A stretch of 64,000 bases of DNA from Pictodentalium vernedei (Eukaryota > Mollusca > Scaphopoda > Dentaliida > Dentaliidae). A program made the translations under genes and the position numbers. The stretch spans positions 63,229,084 through 63,293,083 of the forward strand of contig CM062296.1 of NCBI GenBank assembly GCA_031216915.1, read 5' to 3'. This document shows positions 44,991 through 56,299 of the stretch, one piece after another. Positions within the stretch are counted from its first letter, which is position 1, and every line of letters begins with the position of its first letter. The notes beneath the pieces are model-generated. The model was given only the letters and a program-made list of their open reading frames with translations. It searched no databases and had not been told where the DNA came from.

Positions 44991-45478
44991 AATCACCAAT
45001 TGAGTAACGTTCAGAATTTGAGCCACTACAGTCTGTCTGTTTCGAGTTTCCAAAATGCCAACGGCACGTAAACGTTCGTCATGTGTCAGTCTTCGCATAC
45101 CTCAAAAGGTACCTTTCGACCAGAAACTATTAATGAACGAGTTTATACCAAGAAAAGATGGATGAGACCTCCGAAAAAGCCCGTCCAGTACCAATAAAAA
45201 TTTCAAAACGTACCCACAGACATTAACGCGGCGCTCGTACGAAAACCTGCACGAAGTTTTCTTGGGCCAGTGACATTCATGATCCACACTAACTTAGTGA
45301 CATATTGATGTGTCCAATCCAATGCCTCAACTGTCTTTTTGATGAAAATATGAATGTATTTCTTCATATATCTCACTTTTATCAAATATCCCTTACTATT
45401 TTGAATAACTGTGACCATGGCATGGATTTGCCCGACGGTTATATAGAAAAACATATATCCCTTACTTTTTTAATAGTA

Positions 45479-46090
45479 TAATACCATTAAGGAGACCAAT
45501 CAATATTTTGAACGTGCAGCCCGATGGATCTACCCCCAAATAATAAATATGGACTTTTCCAATTGTTGTCGGTGATCTGACATGGAAAATACCACTATTG
45601 CTCGAAGGATTGAGCCTACGTCTCTTGTAATTTTAGGAATTGTATCTATCTCCAACAAAAGCCATGTCTAAAAATTTGGTCATGTCCCAGGAAATTCCAA
45701 CCGTTATGACCAAATTATGAGGTGCCGTCATAAGGGGTCTTAAGGTTTTGAGGTGTCGTCATAAGATATGCAGTCGAGCACATGTATCCCAGTAGAGGTT
45801 AAGAAAGTGATTAATGATCTCAATTTACTGGTATAGAACTGTACAGAGTTGGGCTCGCTGTTTCTCTACTTCAACTGAGTTACGCTAATGGTGCAGTTTG
45901 ACAGGGACAGAAGTGCACTTCCTCGCGAGCTATTACTACAAAGCAGTGCACAATACAGTCGCATGACTTCTAGTGTCTACTGTATGACTTCATTTAAATA
46001 AAAATCTGTTTGGCTAATATGCCTCGCTATTATGTCCAGACTTTACTATCTATAAAGTGTAGTGCTGAATGCTGAAATTGACAAAACGTA
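45479..46090. other. Unassigned non-coding stretch
   Basis: No recognised feature. Confidence 0.3.
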
Positions 46091-46251
46091 TTAACCCTTT
46101 AGAACCATTTCATGTGACCTCTCATAGGAACGAGTTCCTCTAGCTTATTTCATGAGATATGATATGGTTTTTGTAGATTTTTTTTTTTAACATTTGAAAA
46201 GATATTTAAAATGAAGAGAACATGATATCGCATTTGTTGGTAAAAGATTAA
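46091..46251. mobile_element. TTAA MITE, subfamily B, deleted copy B3
   Basis: TTAA ends kept, left subterminal arm deleted, hairpin degenerate (GGAACGAGTTCC). About 160 bp. Confidence 0.7.
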
Positions 46252-46338
46252 ATACAGAAGATGGAGTTTATTTGTCACGGGGATGAACTATTTCTTTTTC
46301 GGATTTTTTGTCATGTAAATGAAAATACACGGATAAGC

Positions 46339-47141
46339 TAGAGCTGTAGGTTAACCGAAACCGAACCGAAGTTTTTAGTTTTTTTTTTTAAAAACCGAAA
46401 CCGAAACCGTCGACATCCCGTTATGTAAGGTTTTTCATTTTTTATTAACCCTTTACCCAACGCAGACGATATGAAAATTTATTATTTTAAAAATCATTTT
46501 TTCGAATTTGTCAAAAAATTTCAACAAAACCATATCATGTGACCCCTCGTTGGAACGAGCTCGACGAGCTCGTTCCAACGAGGGGGGGGGGGGGGGGGTC
46601 ACATGATATGGTTTTGTTGACATTTCTTGAAAAATAATATTTTTTCAACTGCTGAATTTGCATATTACGCGGTCGGATGCGTGTGATTCGTTGGGTAAAG
46701 GGTTAAATACTCTCTTGCTGCAGAAATTCACAGAATGTAGCCATCCCAGAGTAGTGAGAGTACCCAGACACTACTCTGGGAAGGCTACATTCTGTGAATT
46801 TCCGACATTTCAGTTCAGATGTGTTTGCAGCTTTCCTCAAGTTGCGTATAGGTGTCAGACCTCGAAAAATGGCCAAGCACAATAAAAGTTCTGTATATAT
46901 AGGTAATTATTATATTGGCCTTCCTGATTCTTCATGCATTATAGCTTATTTCGGGCATTCATTGAGTTTCACTCAATTCCACTGCCATTCAGTAATGACT
47001 CCGGACATAAGAATGAGTTTTATTGAATTTTATTTGGCCTCATGAACAAACCGAAAACCGAACCGAACCGAACCGAGGTTTTACTCCACCTGAAAAACCA
47101 AAATCGAAACCGAACAAGAAATTTAAAAATCTACAGCTCTA
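46339..47141 (-). mobile_element. hAT-like MITE (family C), copy 3, inverted, split by MITE B4
   Basis: TIR TAGAGCTGTAGGTT and perfect 8-bp duplication GGATAAGC (46331-46338, 47142-47149). The central hairpin has partly collapsed compared with copies 1 and 2. MITE B4 occupies its TTAA. Confidence 0.95.
46445..46706 (-). mobile_element. TTAA MITE, subfamily B, copy B4
   Basis: R' left, L' right. The GGGG of the right hairpin arm has grown to a G run of about 18 (46581-46598). The empty site is at 12489-12492. Confidence 0.95.
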
Positions 47142-47368
47142 GGATAAGCATGGTCTTCTATGACCAATTGGCCATAATAGAATGTTAATCGCCACATCGA
47201 AACATCATTTCTTCTGATTGTACATTATCCCAGCACTGTGCGTTCTTTGTAATAAATAATACATTTTATTTAAAACTTTTTAATTTTGAATTGAATAAAC
47301 ATGGGTCTTCAATGGATGATGTCGCGATCTACTATTCAGCTATTTGTTTTAAATGTTTCTGGACAATC

Positions 47369-47398
47369 TTCCCGGTTCCCCGTGGGAACCCCGGGAAG
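47369..47398. repeat. Short palindrome
   Basis: CTTCCCGGTTCCC-CGT-GGGAACCCCGGGAAG, a GC-rich hairpin of unknown family. Confidence 0.6.
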
Positions 47399-47544
47399 TA
47401 AGCAGCACTTGTTTACTGTGGTACACCAGTTCTGCTTTACTAGTAAAATAGGACCCAGTCACCAATGCTTGGGGTGAAAGTCCTCTAAAATGGGCAACAT
47501 GTAGATCAACGATTGACTAAACTTAACTTCATCTCCATGTTGTG

Positions 47545-47605
47545 TCACGATTAGCCATGGTGCATAAATATGTGACGTTAACCACCAACCAACCAACCAA
47601 CAATC
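47545..47605 (+). repeat. SINE 3' end fragment
   Basis: GATTAGCCATGGTGCATAAA and TGTGACGTTAACC as in SINE 3' ends, followed by an (ACCA)n tail. Confidence 0.5.
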
Positions 47606-48170
47606 TTCCCGGTAGGGGCAGTTTTTTGATAACATTTTTGATGATATTCCTTCCTTGTGGATGCGAGCTCTGGACATCGACGATTTAGAGCAGGAACTTG
47701 GGCACTTTTCGAGGTTGTTGAGGACCCAATTTTACCCAAAGGTCTTAGAATTAGTCGTGCATTACATTCGTTTCTCAATGGCTGCTCTTTTCTTCCCCTT
47801 CATCTCCATTAAGCATTCAGAAAAAAAACTGTTTTAAGAAATCCTTTTTCGACTCCATCGTGATTTTCCCAGCAATCATACTAAACCATCTCGACAATTT
47901 TTCCTCTGGTAGTGATTCAATGTAGCCTTAGAAAACAAGCGGTTCCAAAAGAGTGGACTGAAAGGAAAAGCTACATTTATGCACAAAAGGGTGGAATGGA
48001 TGTTTTGGATAATTATCTGGGGTTCTCTGTCAGTACCATCGATGGAAAAGTTTTCTGCTGCTCCTGACATTGCACCATTCAAGTTGTGGAGCTTTAATAC
48101 AGTTGTATCAAAATACTAATTTTTTGCCGCTGCAATTTTTTGGGAATAATGCAACTCGAAATCATTATTC
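47606..48170. other. Unassigned non-coding stretch
   Basis: No recognised feature. Confidence 0.3.
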
Positions 48171-48171
48171 G

Positions 48172-48347
48172 TTCTTAGGGAGGCGCTGTTGCACACTAAA
48201 TAGAGAGGTTCCCGGTTCGAATTCCACCTGCGGCAACCTCGTCGTGTCCTTGGGCAAGACACTTCACCCCCATTGCCCATTGCATGGTGACGCTGTGTAC
48301 TGGGACGCACTGTAAGTCGATGGTGCACCTGTGTTTAACCAATGCTA
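48172..48347 (+). repeat. SINE copy 5, left half (tRNA-like head)
   Basis: Head with a B-box-like GGTTCGAATTCC (48211-48222), then the body up to CCAATGCTA. The right half lies 2.5 kb away at 50844-51021; the F element separates them. Confidence 0.85.
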
Positions 48348-50843
48348 GTAGTAGGAGAGCGATGGATCGACCCCTATTGGGGGGTCTCGTGGGAGACCCC
48401 GCAGTGGAACGATGAAGAGAGTAGTAGGAGAGCGTTCCTTACTGGCCGAATCTCATGGGGGCCCTGCAGGGGACCGATGAAGGGAGTTGTAGGAGGGCTG
48501 AACCGTGCTCTATTAGCCGGAGGGAGAGCCGGAGGGAGAGCCGGAGGGGGAAGTGACGTCATGTCACGTGACCCTATGATATGTTTGGTTATCTTGGTAA
48601 CCCGTCTGAGCAGCAATCTTGTGACGTTATCCCCATAGTAATACGTGGTGTTAGTGCACATGCGCTGCGCGTGTTAGAGTGATACGTGTTCCGTCGTCCA
48701 TTTTGTATACTGGAGGCCGCCATCTTGTTTCTATAGTAGCACGTGGTTGCTATGTGACCCAAAGGCGTACAATGGGAGAGGGGTATGTTTGGAATGTATG
48801 TTCCTGTGTACAAGAGTAATTTCCCGATTCGTAGAATTATCCAAATAAACCCTACAATCCCTCCAAATCACCAAAAAAACCCGACTTTATTTGATACGAT
48901 TTTCCCACAGAATCCTCTTTAGGACCGCCATACCATGTACCGAGAGACCCCTAGGTGCCGAGAAAGCCTCCAGGGGTAAGTTCGATTGAGCTAGAGTACT
49001 TTTTTCTGGTTCGGATTTTCCCCAGAATCCTTTTTAGGATAGCCATACCATGGCTTATAATAGTAGTACGCAGTGCTATAGTACTGAGGGACCCTTTGGA
49101 TTATAGCCAACTGATAGACAACCTCCATGAAAGCCTATATCATTCCTAATGCCTACTTAGGACCGTCATGCCTTTCACATAGGCACCATGGCCTCATACA
49201 ACTAAAAGGCCAAACGTTTTCCAAAAATGGGGTGCTGAAATTGGGGTCCCAGGGGCTATGGCTGTTAAATAAAGAGATGAGGCCCAAGAGGGATAGTAAA
49301 TTATGCCTCATTGAAGGATTTTTTCATGGCCTCATACGACAAAAAAGGGATTCTCCAGAAAATGTCCTGTATAGGCATCCTCAAATAATATAATACCAGG
49401 TCATAGGTATCCTTAAATACCGAAATGAGGCTAAGAGGTATAGTAAATTAGACCTCATTGAAGGATTGTTCAATGACCCCCATGGCCTCAGAAGAAATGA
49501 GATTAAGAGGGATAGTAAATTAGACCTCATTGAGGGCTTTTCTCATGGCCCTCATAGCCTCATACGACAAAAGAGGGATTCTCGAGAATGTATCCTTGAT
49601 AGTTATCCTCAACTAGTACAATACCAGGTCATAGGTATTTGCTAATACCGAAATGAGGCTAAGAGGAATAGTAAATTAGGCCTCATTGAGGGATTTCCTC
49701 ATGGCCCTTGTGGCCTCGTACGACAAAAAAAAGGATTCTCCAGAAGGTATCCCCGATAGGTATCCTCAAATAATACAATACCAGAACATGGGTATCCTCA
49801 AATACCGAATTGGGGCTAAGAGGCATAGTAAAAGAAATGAGGTTAAGAGGGATAGTAAAGTAGACCTCACTGGGGGATTTTCTCATGGCCCTCACGGCCT
49901 CATATGACAAAAAAGGGATTCTCCAGAAGGTATACTTGATAGGTATCCTCAAATAATACAATACCAAGTCATAGGTATCCTCAAATAATACAATGCCAAG
50001 TCATAGGTATCCTCAAATACTGAAATGAGGCTTAGAGTCGCATATGCGAGTCACTCGTTCGAGTAAATTCTCTATGGCTTATTTGCTCGGTGGGATTCGA
50101 GTCGTTCAAGCAATGACTTATCAGTAACTACTCGATAGATTACTGGCATTAGGAATGGTATGGGCTTTCGTGGAGGTTATCTATCAGTTTGCTGTAATCC
50201 AAAGGGCCTTTCAGTACTATAGCACTACGTGCTACTATTACAAGCCACGGTATGGCGATCCTAAAATGGATTCTGAGGGAAATCCGAACCAGAAAAACTA
50301 CTCTAGTTCAATCGAACTTACCCCTGGAGGCCTTCTCGGTACTTAGGGGATTCTCAGTACCATGGTATGGCGGTTCTTAATAGGATTCTGGGGGAAATCC
50401 GTATCAAAATAAAGTCGGGTTTGTTGGTGATTTGGAGGGATTGTCGGGTTTATTTGGGTAATTCTACGAATCGGGAAGTTACTCATGTACAAGGGAACAT
50501 GCCCTCCGAACATACCCCTGTCCTATTGTAGGCCAGCTTTGGGTCACATAGTAACCACGTACTACCATAGAAACCAAGATGGCGGTCTCCAGTATACAAA
50601 ATGGACGACGGAAACACTATCACCATAACAACACGCGCACTAACACCACGTATCAGTATGGGATGACGTCACAAGATGGCCGTTCACACGGGTTACCATG
50701 ACAACCAAACATTACATCACTGGGTCACGTGACATGACGTCACTTCCACTTCCGGCCCTCTCCTACTACTCTCTTCATCAGTCCCGTGCGGGGTTCCCCA
50801 TGAGATCCTGCCAATAAGGGACGATCCATCACTCTCCTACTAC
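48348..50843. mobile_element. Long inverted-repeat element (family F), copy 1, inside a SINE
   Basis: Ends GTAGTAGGAGAGYGATGGAT at both sides; arms of about 700-800 bp (48348-49145 and 50150-50843) are diverged inverses. Flanking 8-mers CAATGCTA / TAATACAA agree at 5 positions and both fit the SINE consensus. The core (49150-50040) is a tandem series of about 165-bp modules with AGGGATTCTCCAGAAGG and ATAGGTATCCTCAAATA. No coding seen, so probably non-autonomous. Confidence 0.8.
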
Positions 50844-51021
50844 TAATACAAACCCTGATTGTGTGGAGTTGGTATGTTGGAGAGCTGACACTTGCTCGCC
50901 GTTTCTCGGTGGTTTTCCCCGCGTACTCCGGCTTCCTCCACCCGTAAAACTGTTGTGATCATGATTAGCCATTGTGCATAAATATATGATCTTAAACGCG
51001 AATAAATTAATAAATAAATAT
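50844..51021 (+). repeat. SINE copy 5, right half
   Basis: Resumes with CAAACCCTGATTGTGTGGAG and runs to GATTAGCCATTGTGCATAAA and an AAAT tail. Confidence 0.85.
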
Positions 51022-51820
51022 ACGTTCTTAGAACAAATTGATCATTTCCAGTTATAATTTGAATCTTATTCACCTTGAAGTGATGTTTTGAAAGCCTCCA
51101 TTTTGATTTATGTTGTGAAAGTGAAACAGTGGGTGATACGTTTTCTATCTTTCCGCACTTTATTTGATAATCTGTCGTTTGGCGTATAATAAATTCCTGT
51201 TTGTCAAGAGTACACTGAGCGCTGTTACAAAAGATTGAATTTGGTAAATTTCTAGTTACATTATGGGAGAAATTATCTGTTTTATGATTTCGATATTTTG
51301 ACACCAGTGTGTACAGGAGTAAAATTCTTGATTCTTACACACAGATGGACTGGAATTTACCCCCGGTGTAAGTTTCTGAAAATGACAACAGACTAAATGG
51401 ATCTAATTGGATCGACCAACTGCCGGAATACCGAGATGCACTCTATGGAGACTGACATTTGGCAGTCCGCATAGAGACATTTCGATATAACAGCAATCTC
51501 CGTCTATATTTGATCGCTCATTTGCTCAGATGCAGGGAAGCGTTCTGTCAGTTTAAAAATACAAATTTTCGCCCGTTGGTACCAAGTATGATCGGCTTGA
51601 TGGGTCCACCCCACCCCCCCCCCCCCCCACCCCCCGACGCAACGAAAATGTCATAAATATGCCATTGACATTTGTCCTCTGTGTGGACTGTAGTTGCTCG
51701 CTCAGATCTTGGGAAGCAGCGTTCTCTCAGTTCGAAAAATCAATTTTTTTTCCGGGTCAGGGACCCCTTTGGTATATTTCCCGGTAACCCTTCTTGGTCA
51801 AGTCCGCCCCTGCTTTTACG
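51022..51820. other. Unassigned, with a poly-C tract
   Basis: No coding family. C run at about 51614-51629. Confidence 0.3.
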
Positions 51821-51845
51821 TGCTCATCAAATGGAATACTATTGA

Positions 51846-52086
51846 TTAACCCTTTACCAAACGAATCTGCCGCATCTGATTTCGTAATTGACAAATTTAT
51901 CAGTAAAAAAAAAAAAAATTTTAAATTCCAATAAAACTATATTTGACCACTTATGGGAACGGGCTCATCGAGCTTGTTCCAATGAGGGGGCAACATGTGA
52001 TTGATTTGTTGAAATTTTGTGAAAAGGTTTAAAAAAATAATTAAAATCATTCATTTTGATATCGTCTGCGTTGGGTAAAGGGTTAA
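51846..52086 (+). mobile_element. TTAA MITE, subfamily B, copy B5 (diverged)
   Basis: TTAA both sides, L' left, R' right; hairpin degenerate (GGGAACGGGCTC). Located in the same flank as B6, so the insertion predates the segment duplication. Confidence 0.85.
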
Positions 52087-52284
52087 AATCTAATTCGATT
52101 CAATCAGTATTGAATTCTAGTGTAATTTCTTCTGTTGGATAAATGATTTGGTAATCTTGAAGGACTATGTTCCAGTGTATCTTTCACTCCAAATATTGAC
52201 ATTGCTTATCTTGTCTATTTTTTCACCCTCCTGATAAATCCAATAATTACATTAAAATCAATTTGAAATCAGATATCTGATTCA

Positions 52285-53070
52285 AGGGGGGGGGGGGGGG
52301 GGGCGGGGGAAGGGGGCACCAAACATTTGCAAGACGTGACGTGGGATTGGGTGGGTCTCTTGCGTGCGCCAAAAATGTGCATTTCCAACTTGTGCAATTT
52401 TTTGAATTTTTTAAAAACATATCGATATATCAGCTAATATATACCATCATTTGTGTTTCAAACCTTAAAGATGATGTTGTACATCACACTCTTAACATAA
52501 ATACAACATCAGGAGGCTTCATATGTGAGAATATTGGGCTCAATCTGGGAAAATGTCACACATTAGTAGAGGGTGGGTGTCTTGTTCGAAATGTAGAAAA
52601 TGTGCACACAATATTTTGGGAAAATTCTCTCTGATGCACTAAATTCAACCCAAGTTATTTATTTATTAATAGAATTTGTATGGATAGAAGAGGAAAGTAG
52701 CAAACACCTGAGAATACTGACAGAACAATTCAAATGAAAATTTGTTCCCGTATATGTACACCTCTTCTGGCCCAGCCTGATAATGAACAGCTTGTCATTT
52801 GTAGACTGGGGCCCGCAGCAGCCCACAGAGGTTTAAATTGGTGGTACCAGTTTAAGAACATCGTGAAACCCCCATAAAGACAGCTGTGCCTACTAAGTTT
52901 ATTAGTTTATTTTGGATTTTAATGGGAGAGTGTGGGGTGGGTGACTGAGAATGGTAGTCGAAAATTTGCACGTAGGGGTGGGTGGGTGTAAAAAGGAGCT
53001 GAATAAAAAATAGGACGTCACGTCTTGCAATTTTTAGTGCCCCCCCCTCCCCCCCCCCCCCCCCCCCCCT
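52285..53070. mobile_element. G/C-run-terminated element (family G)
   Basis: Inverted ends consist of poly-G / poly-C, then GCACYAAA..TTGCAAGACGTGACGT. The uninterrupted site is at 58190-58200 (ATCTGACTGAG). No coding. Confidence 0.7.
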
Positions 53071-53336
53071 GTCTGACTGAGCAATTTTGAAATGGTGGAT
53101 TCTTGTTATTCTAAGATCTATTCAAACCGTTTTACCCTGACAACCGTTCTCCACTTTCGATTAAAACCATCAACGTCGATGAGCTTCATTTTTACAATTT
53201 CCGTTTTCTTCTTTAACCAAGCCTTTAATTTTGTTGTTCTCTATTAGATGCCCATACCAAGGACCAGCGCAGACTATTACCAATCATGTGATGTGTAGAT
53301 ACAGTTCTGCTAACTGAATTTTATATAGAGAATAGT

Positions 53337-53945
53337 CACTTGAGTGGACTGGACTGGTTAATAATTCACGATACGTGAGGGATGTTGTACAAACACGAGT
53401 ACGCGAATGCGCACGAGTGTTTTACAATATGGTCCCTCGCCTCGAATGAATTATTTCACGTAACCAGTCCAGTCAAGCGATTACTCTGTTTATTACTTTT
53501 CATTATTAACGATAGTTATATTATTTAACCCTTTACCTAACGTAACGGTCAAAACCGGCCAGCGCTATTCTCAAAAATCGCCAATTAATTTTCATTATTT
53601 TTCCATTTTTTGTCTCTAAAACATAGGTTATGACCCCTCAGTGGAACGAGCTCCACGAGCTCGTTCCACTGAGGGGTCATAACCTATGTTTTTTGAGACA
53701 AAAAATGAAAATAATAGATATTCAAGAATTTTTTTTGCAAGTGTCGCCTGCTTTTCGTGTTAGGTACAGGGTTAAAAAAAACCAAAAAACAATGAAGCCC
53801 CCATTATACCCACGGCAAAGCGTCTTCGTTTGCGCGCACGGATACATGACCCAATTGTTGATTGCATAATTCACTTGTTAAGTTATCGTTTATAATCAAA
53901 TCGGGAAATCCCAGTAAATCACACTTTGGAAAGTAATAAACATCT
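53337..53945. repeat. Repeat J, copy 3: foldback, MITE A6 and tail
   Basis: Foldback 53337-53500 (CACTTGAGTGGACTGGACTGG pairs with the CCAGTCCAGTCAAG arm in part), MITE A6, then the tail. Absent from the paralogue at 58440, so the whole unit moved or was inserted together. Confidence 0.65.
53525..53775 (+). mobile_element. TTAA MITE, subfamily A, copy A6
   Basis: TTAA both sides, L left, R right; hairpin step CAGTGG / CCACTG, a paired change on both arms. Confidence 0.95.
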
Positions 53946-54429
53946 ACTTACTTACCTTTATGAAAAAAACTTGACTTGATTTTTTAATGGTCAGCCTAAC
54001 TACCAAAGCTCGTATACTCTTACCAAATGTTATGTGCAATACTGACGATCTGACAAATTATAACAAAGACATGATACGTCACGAGTTTTAAATATACACA
54101 GTCCACATAAAACTCCTCCTTATCTGATCAATGTTCACAATTTGATATATAGTTAGTTGTCAAATTCCTTGAATGTTATTATTATCCACAACGCACACAT
54201 GTTGACACAATTCAGAGAAAACACACGTTTTTTTTGCATTGGCTAAATCGCAACAAGAACAAGGAAAACTAGATGTTTCGATTTCTAGAAATCGAGAGAT
54301 TCACATTTTCCGCTTGTTTTTTTAGGCACCGACGAAATAAGATTGCATGTAGAGCTGGTAGGTTTTTTAGGCTATACTGAGTGCATAACCGATGGAAAAC
54401 TGTAGGCCTATCTAACAATCTTCCGATTG

Positions 54430-55020
54430 CTCTCTATCACACTAGCGTGAATTTTTTATGGTTAATGTCGAAGTCAGGGCAGGCAGGCAGGTAGGCTGGC
54501 GGGTGGGTATACAGGATTTTTTTCGGGCAGACAGGCAGGCAGGAATTTCTTACAACTCTTCCGACTGTACTCCTTCACACAGGCATGACTGGCGAATGGT
54601 TAAAATCGAATTCAGAGCGGGCTTCCCGTCAGACAGGTAGGTAGGCAGACAGACTGACAGACTGCATTTCATATTATTCCAGCCATAATTGCTGGAAATC
54701 CATATCTACTTCTCTGAATTCTGTTGCAATAAAAATCAGAAAAAGAGGGTTGACCGATTGTTTTCTTTCATACTGGCATGAATGTTCTATGGTTAATGTC
54801 GAAGTCAGGGCAGGCGGGCAGGCGGGCAGGCTGGCGGGTGGGTATGCGGGTTTTTCGGGCAGGCAGACAGACAGGCAGGCAGGCATTGCTGACTGTTCTT
54901 CCGACTGTACTCATTCACACAGGCATGACTGGTGAATGGTTAAAATCGATGTCAGGGTGGACTTGCAGGCAGGTGGGTAGGTAGAGAGACTGACAGACTG
55001 CATTTCATTTTATTCCAGCG
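54430..55020. repeat. Two tandem 320-bp units with GGCAGGCAGG tracts
   Basis: GGTTAATGTCGAAGTCAGGG and CACACAGGCATGACTGG recur at 54460/54792 and 54577/54916. Each unit has two G/CAGG-rich microsatellites. ORFs here are translations of the repeat. Confidence 0.8.
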
Positions 55021-55027
55021 ATAATGT

Positions 55028-55121
55028 AGTGGGTGGGTGGGTGGGTGTAAAAAGGAGCCGAATAAAAAATAGGACGTCACGTCTTGCAAATTTTTAGTGC
55101 CCCCTCCCCCCCCCCCCCCCT
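55028..55121. repeat. Right end fragment of family G
   Basis: GTAAAAAGGAGC, AGGACGTCACGTCTTGCAAA and a poly-C end as at 52985-53070. Confidence 0.75.
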
Positions 55122-55123
55122 TG

Positions 55124-55260
55124 CTATTTTAGTGAATATCGGGGATAATCTCATTCGTGTGGACCTGAAAATACTATATTTTTTACTCGAGCAAACGCTC
55201 GTGAAAAATAAAACTTCCAGGTCCACACTCGTGAGATAATTCCCGGTATTCACTAAAACA
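55124..55260. repeat. Foldback inverted repeat
   Basis: TTTTAGTGAATA...GGGATAATCTCA...GTGGACCTG pairs with CAGGTCCACACTCGTGAGAT...ATTCACTAAAA. Arms of about 40 bp with a few mismatches; inner stem CTCGAGCAAACGCTCG. Confidence 0.8.
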
Positions 55261-55265
55261 GCGTA

Positions 55266-55522
55266 CAGTACGTGGAGAGTGTATCATCACCAAATCACCC
55301 GCAGAGTGGAGATTCCACCCGAGGAATAATTGCAAATTTGTTTCAAAGCATAATCAGCACCAGCAAAGTTTCAGCCAATGGACCTCCGGGTTAAACCCTG
55401 AGGTCCATTGGCTGAAACATTGCTTGTGTGTTTTATCGATATGTACAAACTTTGAAAGTTATAGCTTGGGTGATGACTCCACTCCGCGGGTGATTTAGTT
55501 ACAATCCACTCTCCACGCACTG
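55266..55522. mobile_element. TA-flanked MITE (family TA3) with the TA2 hairpin
   Basis: TIR CAGTRCGTGGAGAGTGKAT, arms similar for about 45 bp, TA at 55264-55265 and 55523-55524. Centre 55368-55417 is the GCCAATGGACCTCCGGG hairpin seen in family TA2. Confidence 0.85.
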
Positions 55523-55544
55523 TAGATATCGTCTATATATTCTT

Positions 55545-56010
55545 ATTAGCTGATCAAATGGAATACTAATGATTAACCCTTTACCAAACGACTCGGCCGC
55601 ATCCGACCGCTTTATTTACAAATTAAACAGTGGAAAAATGATTTTTCAAAACATTTGAAGAAACCCATATCATGTGATCGTCCTTATGAATGAGCTCGTC
55701 GAATTTGTTCCAATTAGGATGGGTCACATGTTAGGGATTTGTTAAAATTTTGTGATTTTTTTTCTTTTAAAATAATAGATTTTGTATCGTCTGCGATGGT
55801 AAAGGGTTAAAATATAATCTTATTCGATTCAGTCAGTATTATATTCTATTTTATTGGACAAATGATTTGGTTATCTTGAAGGAAAATTTCCAGAGTGTCT
55901 TCAACCCCAAGCATTGAAGCTGCTTATATTTCTATTTTTCCAGACCTCCTGATAAATCCAGTAATTACATTAAAATCAGTTTGAGCAGAAGTCTCACCAT
56001 ATCAGATATC
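55545..56010. repeat. Duplicated segment, copy 2
   Basis: Matches 51820-52284, including MITE B at the same position. Confidence 0.7.
55573..55810 (+). mobile_element. TTAA MITE, subfamily B, copy B6 (diverged)
   Basis: TTAA both sides. Hairpin strongly eroded. Paralogue of B5. Confidence 0.85.
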
Positions 56011-56111
56011 TACCTGCGGCAACAAAAATCGGTTTACACTTGGTGATGAAATAAATTCAGTCTCACGTCACCCGGATTAGGAAATAAGTTGACATGTCAC
56101 CTCCCGGGCTC

Positions 56112-56299
56112 CAGTATATGACCACGGGTAACGTGGTGAATTTATTTTTTAATCCGTTTGCACGGATTAGTAATCCGTTCGCACGGATCAGTGATGGAAT
56201 ACTAATGATTAACCCAGTATATGACCACGGGTAACGTGGTGAATTTATTTTTTAATCCGTTTGCACGGATTAGTAATCCGTTCGCACGGATCAGTGATG
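56112..56299 (+). repeat. 85-bp direct repeat, two identical copies
   Basis: 56112-56196 and 56215-56299 are identical by eye, beginning CAGTATATGACCACGGG and containing paired AATCCGTTYGCACGGAT blocks. The spacer is a piece of the flank and first bases of a TTAA MITE. Confidence 0.85.

Larger units (their letters stand above)
43487..45478 (+). mobile_element. Tc1-like transposon 2 with an inverted 5' end at its right side
   Basis: Ends TACTATT.. with TA on both sides, then AAAAAGTARGGGATAT. The arms stay inverted repeats for over 350 bp and include the start of the transposase. The left arm has a 370-bp insertion. See the finding on its structure. Confidence 0.75.
51820..54430. repeat. Duplicated segment, copy 1
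   Basis: 52087-52284 matches 55811-56010; 53071-53336 and 53940-54200 match 58189-58760. Insertions within it are listed separately. No coding. Confidence 0.7.

Noticed and set aside
54458..54984. ORFs with Gly/Arg/Gln-rich translation
   Set aside because: They are translations of CAGG-type microsatellite tracts.
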